Part shown: in pieces, positions 61,370-64,000 of the stretch
How the letters are laid out: the number at the start of each line of letters is the position of its first letter
How positions within the stretch are numbered: the stretch's first letter is position 1
Translations under genes and position numbers: made by a program
The notes under the pieces: model-generated
What the model saw: the letters and a program-made list of their open reading frames with translations, nothing else
Told to the model about the DNA's origin: nothing
Databases searched by the model: none
Origin: Paenibacillus durus
Lineage (GTDB): Bacteria > Bacillota > Bacilli > Paenibacillales > Paenibacillaceae
DNA length: 64,000 bases
NCBI RefSeq assembly: GCF_000756615.1
Contig: NZ_CP009288.1
Coordinates: 3,038,001-3,102,000, forward strand
Reading direction: 5' to 3'

Positions 61370-62443
61370 TTGTTTCAGGATATTACACTCGAACAGCTTC
61401 GGGCGCTGCAAGACCGCAAACAGATGACGATCATCGACGTCCGTTCCCCCTCCGAGTACAGAGATTCCACAATTCCGGGCAGTCTCAACATTCCGCTGTT
61501 CGACGATGCGGAAAGGGCTGAGGTCGGCACCCTGTACAAGCAGACGAGCGTTCAGGCGGCAAAAGACCGCGGGCTGGAGCTTGTCTCCGCTAAGCTTCCG
61601 GTTTTCATACGGCAATTCGCTGAAATCCCCGGGGACAAGACGGTATTTTGCTGGAGAGGCGGCATGCGGAGCCGGACGACGGCGACCCTGCTCTCCCTGA
61701 TGGATATTCACGTCAACCGTCTGACCGGCGGCTACAAAGCGTACCGGAAATGGGTGATGGAATCGCTGGAGTCCTATAATTTCAAGCCGCATTCCTATAT
61801 TATCCACGGGAACACCGGGACTGGAAAAACGGCGCTGCTGCACCGTCTTCAGCGTAACAGCTATCCAGTGATTGATTTGGAGGGCATCGCCGGACACCGG
61901 GGGTCGATTTTCGGACAGGTCGGACTCCAGGCGAATAATCAAAAGACCTTTGACAGTCTGCTGCTGGAGAAGCTGATCACGCTTGAACATTCTCCGTATG
62001 TACTGTTCGAGGCGGAGAGCATGCGGATTGGCAAGGCAGTGATGCCGCCGTTTATGGGCCGGCAGAAAGAGACGGGTACTCAGCTCTGGATTGAAATGCC
62101 GCTTGAATCCCGGGTGGCGCAGATCATGAAGGACTATCGCCCAGAAGAGCATCAGGAGGAACTCCTGACAGCATTTCGCAGAATTAAATCCCGTATTCAT
62201 GTGCCCGTCGCGGCGGAGATTGACCGGAGCCTGGTAGCAGGAAACTTCGAGAACGCGGTCCTGCTGCTGCTGGAGCATTACTATGATCCGAAATACGATT
62301 ATACATCCCTCTTGTACGGCGAGTCTGAGAAGGTAACGTTCAAAGTCAACCATTTGGATGAGGCGGAAGCGGCGGTAACCAATTGGCTGCGGGAACGTCA
62401 CCCCGAGTCTTCCAGTCGAGGAAATTGGAAGCTGCAGGTATAG
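61370..62443 (+). CDS. mnmH: tRNA 2-selenouridine synthase MnmH (SelU/YbbB)
   Basis: Converts 2-thiouridine to 2-selenouridine at the wobble position with selenophosphate. 357 residues. N-terminal rhodanese domain with the catalytic Cys94 in FCWRGGMRSRT, then a P-loop domain (GNTGTGKTALL near residue 149). TTG start 61370 follows AAGGAG. Together with selD it shows that this cell uses selenium at least for tRNA; whether it also makes selenocysteine cannot be read here. Confidence 0.95.
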   Translation: MFQDITLEQLRALQDRKQMTIIDVRSPSEYRDSTIPGSLNIPLFDDAERAEVGTLYKQTSVQAAKDRGLELVSAKLPVFIRQFAEIPGDKTVFCWRGGMRSRTTATLLSLMDIHVNRLTGGYKAYRKWVMESLESYNFKPHSYIIHGNTGTGKTALLHRLQRNSYPVIDLEGIAGHRGSIFGQVGLQANNQKTFDSLLLEKLITLEHSPYVLFEAESMRIGKAVMPPFMGRQKETGTQLWIEMPLESRVAQIMKDYRPEEHQEELLTAFRRIKSRIHVPVAAEIDRSLVAGNFENAVLLLLEHYYDPKYDYTSLLYGESEKVTFKVNHLDEAEAAVTNWLRERHPESSSRGNWKLQV

Positions 62444-62498
62444 ACAGCGGCCGCGTTTGCCGTGTGGCTGGCGCATCGCCTTGCCAATCGGACGGCAT

Positions 62499-63356
62499 TT
62501 AACGCATAAACCCGCTGCGGTATTCGCTTGGAGACTGCCCGCACCAGTTACGGAACTGTTTGGAAAAGTAGAGCGCATCGTTAAAGCCGACGGACGATGA
62601 CACTTCATCAATCGTCAAGACTCTGCTTTCCAGCAGTTCTTTTGCTTTGTCCATCCTGATTTTCATCAGATACTGCTTCGGGGATAGACCGGTCCGTTCC
62701 TTGAAAGCTTTGGAGAAATGGGCCCGGTGATACCCCAGAGAGGAAGCCATCTGGCTGATGCCGAGCTGCTGATGATACTGAAGCGAGATCCAGCGTTTGG
62801 CCTGTTCAACCTGGCGGTCGATCATTTCCGAATGCTGTGCGGCCGTGTCCCGCAAGTCTCTGCTCGCAAGTCCTAGTCTATGGATCAGCAGCCTCAGCCA
62901 GCCCGATGCTTCCAGACTTTCCAGTTCGGGAAAGGGCGATTGCTTGAAAGAATGCTTAATCCGCCGGTAGAAAGAATGAAGAGCCCAGGGGTCAGCACCT
63001 TTTAACACAGGCTTCTCCTGAGAAAATCCCGCTTCCTTAAGCAGCCGTGAAGCACCATCTCCTTGGACCGCCACCCACACATACTGCCAAGGCGTCCGCC
63101 GGTCCGATTCATAGCTGAACAAGCTGCCCGGCATAATGAGAAACGAATCCCCCGCCTGACATAAATATTTACGCCCTTCGCTTACAAATACACCCTCACC
63201 GGAAAGCACGGTATGAATTAAATAATAGTCATGGACGGATGGGCCGACTTTGTGGCCGGGTTTGGGACTGCCTTCTCCGCTAAAAAGAACAGTCAACTCA
63301 CCCTCGCTAGGATGCAGGTTAATGCTGATTTCAAATTGATAATGATCCGGATTCAT
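62499..63356 (-). CDS. AraC-family regulator
   Basis: 285 residues. N-terminal cupin (AraC-binding) domain, residues about 20-130 (CQAGDSFLIMPG), and C-terminal two HTH motifs (QLGISQMASSLGYHRAHFSKAFKERTGLSPKQYL; TIDEVSSSVGFNDALYFSKQFRNW). GGAGG precedes the start. It diverges from the GH4 gene and very probably activates it in response to a sugar. Confidence 0.92.
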   Translation of the reverse strand: MNPDHYQFEISINLHPSEGELTVLFSGEGSPKPGHKVGPSVHDYYLIHTVLSGEGVFVSEGRKYLCQAGDSFLIMPGSLFSYESDRRTPWQYVWVAVQGDGASRLLKEAGFSQEKPVLKGADPWALHSFYRRIKHSFKQSPFPELESLEASGWLRLLIHRLGLASRDLRDTAAQHSEMIDRQVEQAKRWISLQYHQQLGISQMASSLGYHRAHFSKAFKERTGLSPKQYLMKIRMDKAKELLESRVLTIDEVSSSVGFNDALYFSKQFRNWCGQSPSEYRSGFMR

Positions 63357-63602
63357 TGATTCCTCCAGCTTGAGAGATAGGTGCTCTTAACAACAACTTT
63401 ATCATAAATATACGACAAACCTCCATATGTTCCTTTTATTCCTCCATATAAATTCCATCGGCTCTGCTCTATAGTAAATTGTGAAGAGAGGGAACGAAGC
63501 CGCAGTACAAAGCTGCATTATCCATAGGTTTTTTCAATAGTTACCAGAAAGAATATGCGCTGAGCGGCAGCAATCGTCCCAACACAAGGAGGAATAGAAT
63601 CG

Positions 63603-64000
63603 ATGTCCAAAATTACATTTATCGGAGCAGGAAGCACGGTTTTTGCCAAAAATGTATTAGGAGATTGCATGGCTACACCGGCGCTTCAAGGGTTTGAGTT
63701 GGCGCTGTACGATATTGATTCCCGCCGTCTGTCGGATTCCGAGAATATGCTGCTCAATTTAAAGCAAAGCGGCGGCAGCACCTGTGAAATCAAAGCCTAC
63801 TCCGACCGCAAAGAGGCGCTGCGCGGAGCCAAATACGTCATCAACGCCATTCAGGTGGGCGGTTACGATCCCTGCACCATCACCGACTTTGAGATTCCGA
63901 AGAAATACGGCCTCCGTCAGACGATTGCCGACACCGTCGGCATTGGCGGCATTTTCCGCAACCTGCGCACCATCCCGGTTATGCTCGATTTTGCAGCGGA
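63603..64000 (+). CDS. melA: GH4-family alpha-galactosidase or glycosidase, 5' part
   Basis: The first 132 codons are in the window; the gene runs off the right edge. GH4 enzymes use NAD and a metal to cleave glycosides by a redox route. The N-terminal Rossmann motif FIGAGSTVFAK is intact, followed by LALYDID, YVINAIQVGGYDP and DTVGIGGIFRNLRTIPV, which is closest to MelA-type alpha-galactosidases. AAGGAGG is before ATG 63603. Divergent from the AraC regulator across 246 bases, where no clear operator is seen. Confidence 0.85.
   Translation, partial: MSKITFIGAGSTVFAKNVLGDCMATPALQGFELALYDIDSRRLSDSENMLLNLKQSGGSTCEIKAYSDRKEALRGAKYVINAIQVGGYDPCTITDFEIPKKYGLRQTIADTVGIGGIFRNLRTIPVMLDFAA

Noticed and set aside
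1..64000. CRISPR arrays, tRNA/rRNA genes, transposases, prophage genes
   Set aside because: Looked for on both strands; no regular spaced repeats, no cloverleaf-like runs and no transposase, integrase or phage structural motifs were seen.

Overview
The window reads as chromosomal DNA of a Gram-positive endospore-former of the Bacillales, most probably Paenibacillus. The signs are strong AGGAGG-type ribosome binding sites with about 8-base spacing, frequent TTG and GTG starts, a Bacillus-type replication terminator protein (Rtp), a DivIVA-like protein, an smc-ftsY pair, a YflT/17M general stress protein, VanW and DUF1836 proteins, moderately high G+C, and a capacity for anaerobic metabolism. 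No tRNA, rRNA, CRISPR array, phage or insertion sequence was seen.

Layout. Positions 1-7200 hold a redox-metalloenzyme maturation block: the 3' end of a MoaA-type cyclase, aspartase, and the complete [FeFe]-hydrogenase maturase set (hydF on +, hydE and hydG on -), then fdhD on -. The hydrogenase itself is not in the window. Positions 7400-12070 hold smc and ftsY, without the rnc and ylxM-ffh neighbours of B. subtilis. Positions 12500-15850 hold a three-gene amidoligase-type operon (circularly permuted ATP-grasp, alpha-E protein, transglutaminase). Positions 16100-26040 hold an SDR, a DUF1992 protein, gluQ, hrpB, a stress protein, rtp, a DivIVA-like gene and a large hybrid histidine kinase. 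Positions 26200-34600 hold a TetR/MMPL/epimerase operon with matching inverted repeats, a second epimerase with an amber codon near its start, isochorismatase, VanW, EamA and a methyltransferase. Positions 34600-39500 hold a LysR regulator and pstSCAB. Positions 39500-53400 are mixed accessory and housekeeping genes: an MBL/TetR operon with two palindromic operators, tandem M29 aminopeptidases, KtrB, GNATs, a CNNM/CorC protein, DUF1836, an MFS transporter and a hydrolase. Positions 53430-58860 hold a tight three-gene operon (TerB-N protein, BREX-type DUF2791 ATPase, Lhr-like helicase). The end holds a UPF0718 permease, selD-mnmH for selenium use, an AraC regulator, and the start of a GH4 glycosidase.

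Best leads. (1) The TerB-N/ATPase/helicase operon at 53.4-58.9 kb resembles part of a BREX or Pgl defence system but has no methylase or PglZ, so it may be a separate DNA-processing or defence module. (2) rtp lies just downstream of one of two nearly identical 30-base intergenic elements 10 kb apart, which are candidate Ter sites. (3) A ~100-base double-hairpin repeat occurs three times between genes. (4) Three genes have anomalous starts: hydE at ACG, a TetR gene at ATT or ACG, and an epimerase with TAG as codon 5. (5) The hyd maturases sit beside aspartase, which suggests local ammonia supply for H-cluster assembly.

All calls come from reading the sequence by eye. Family assignments rest on recognised motifs, not on a database search.
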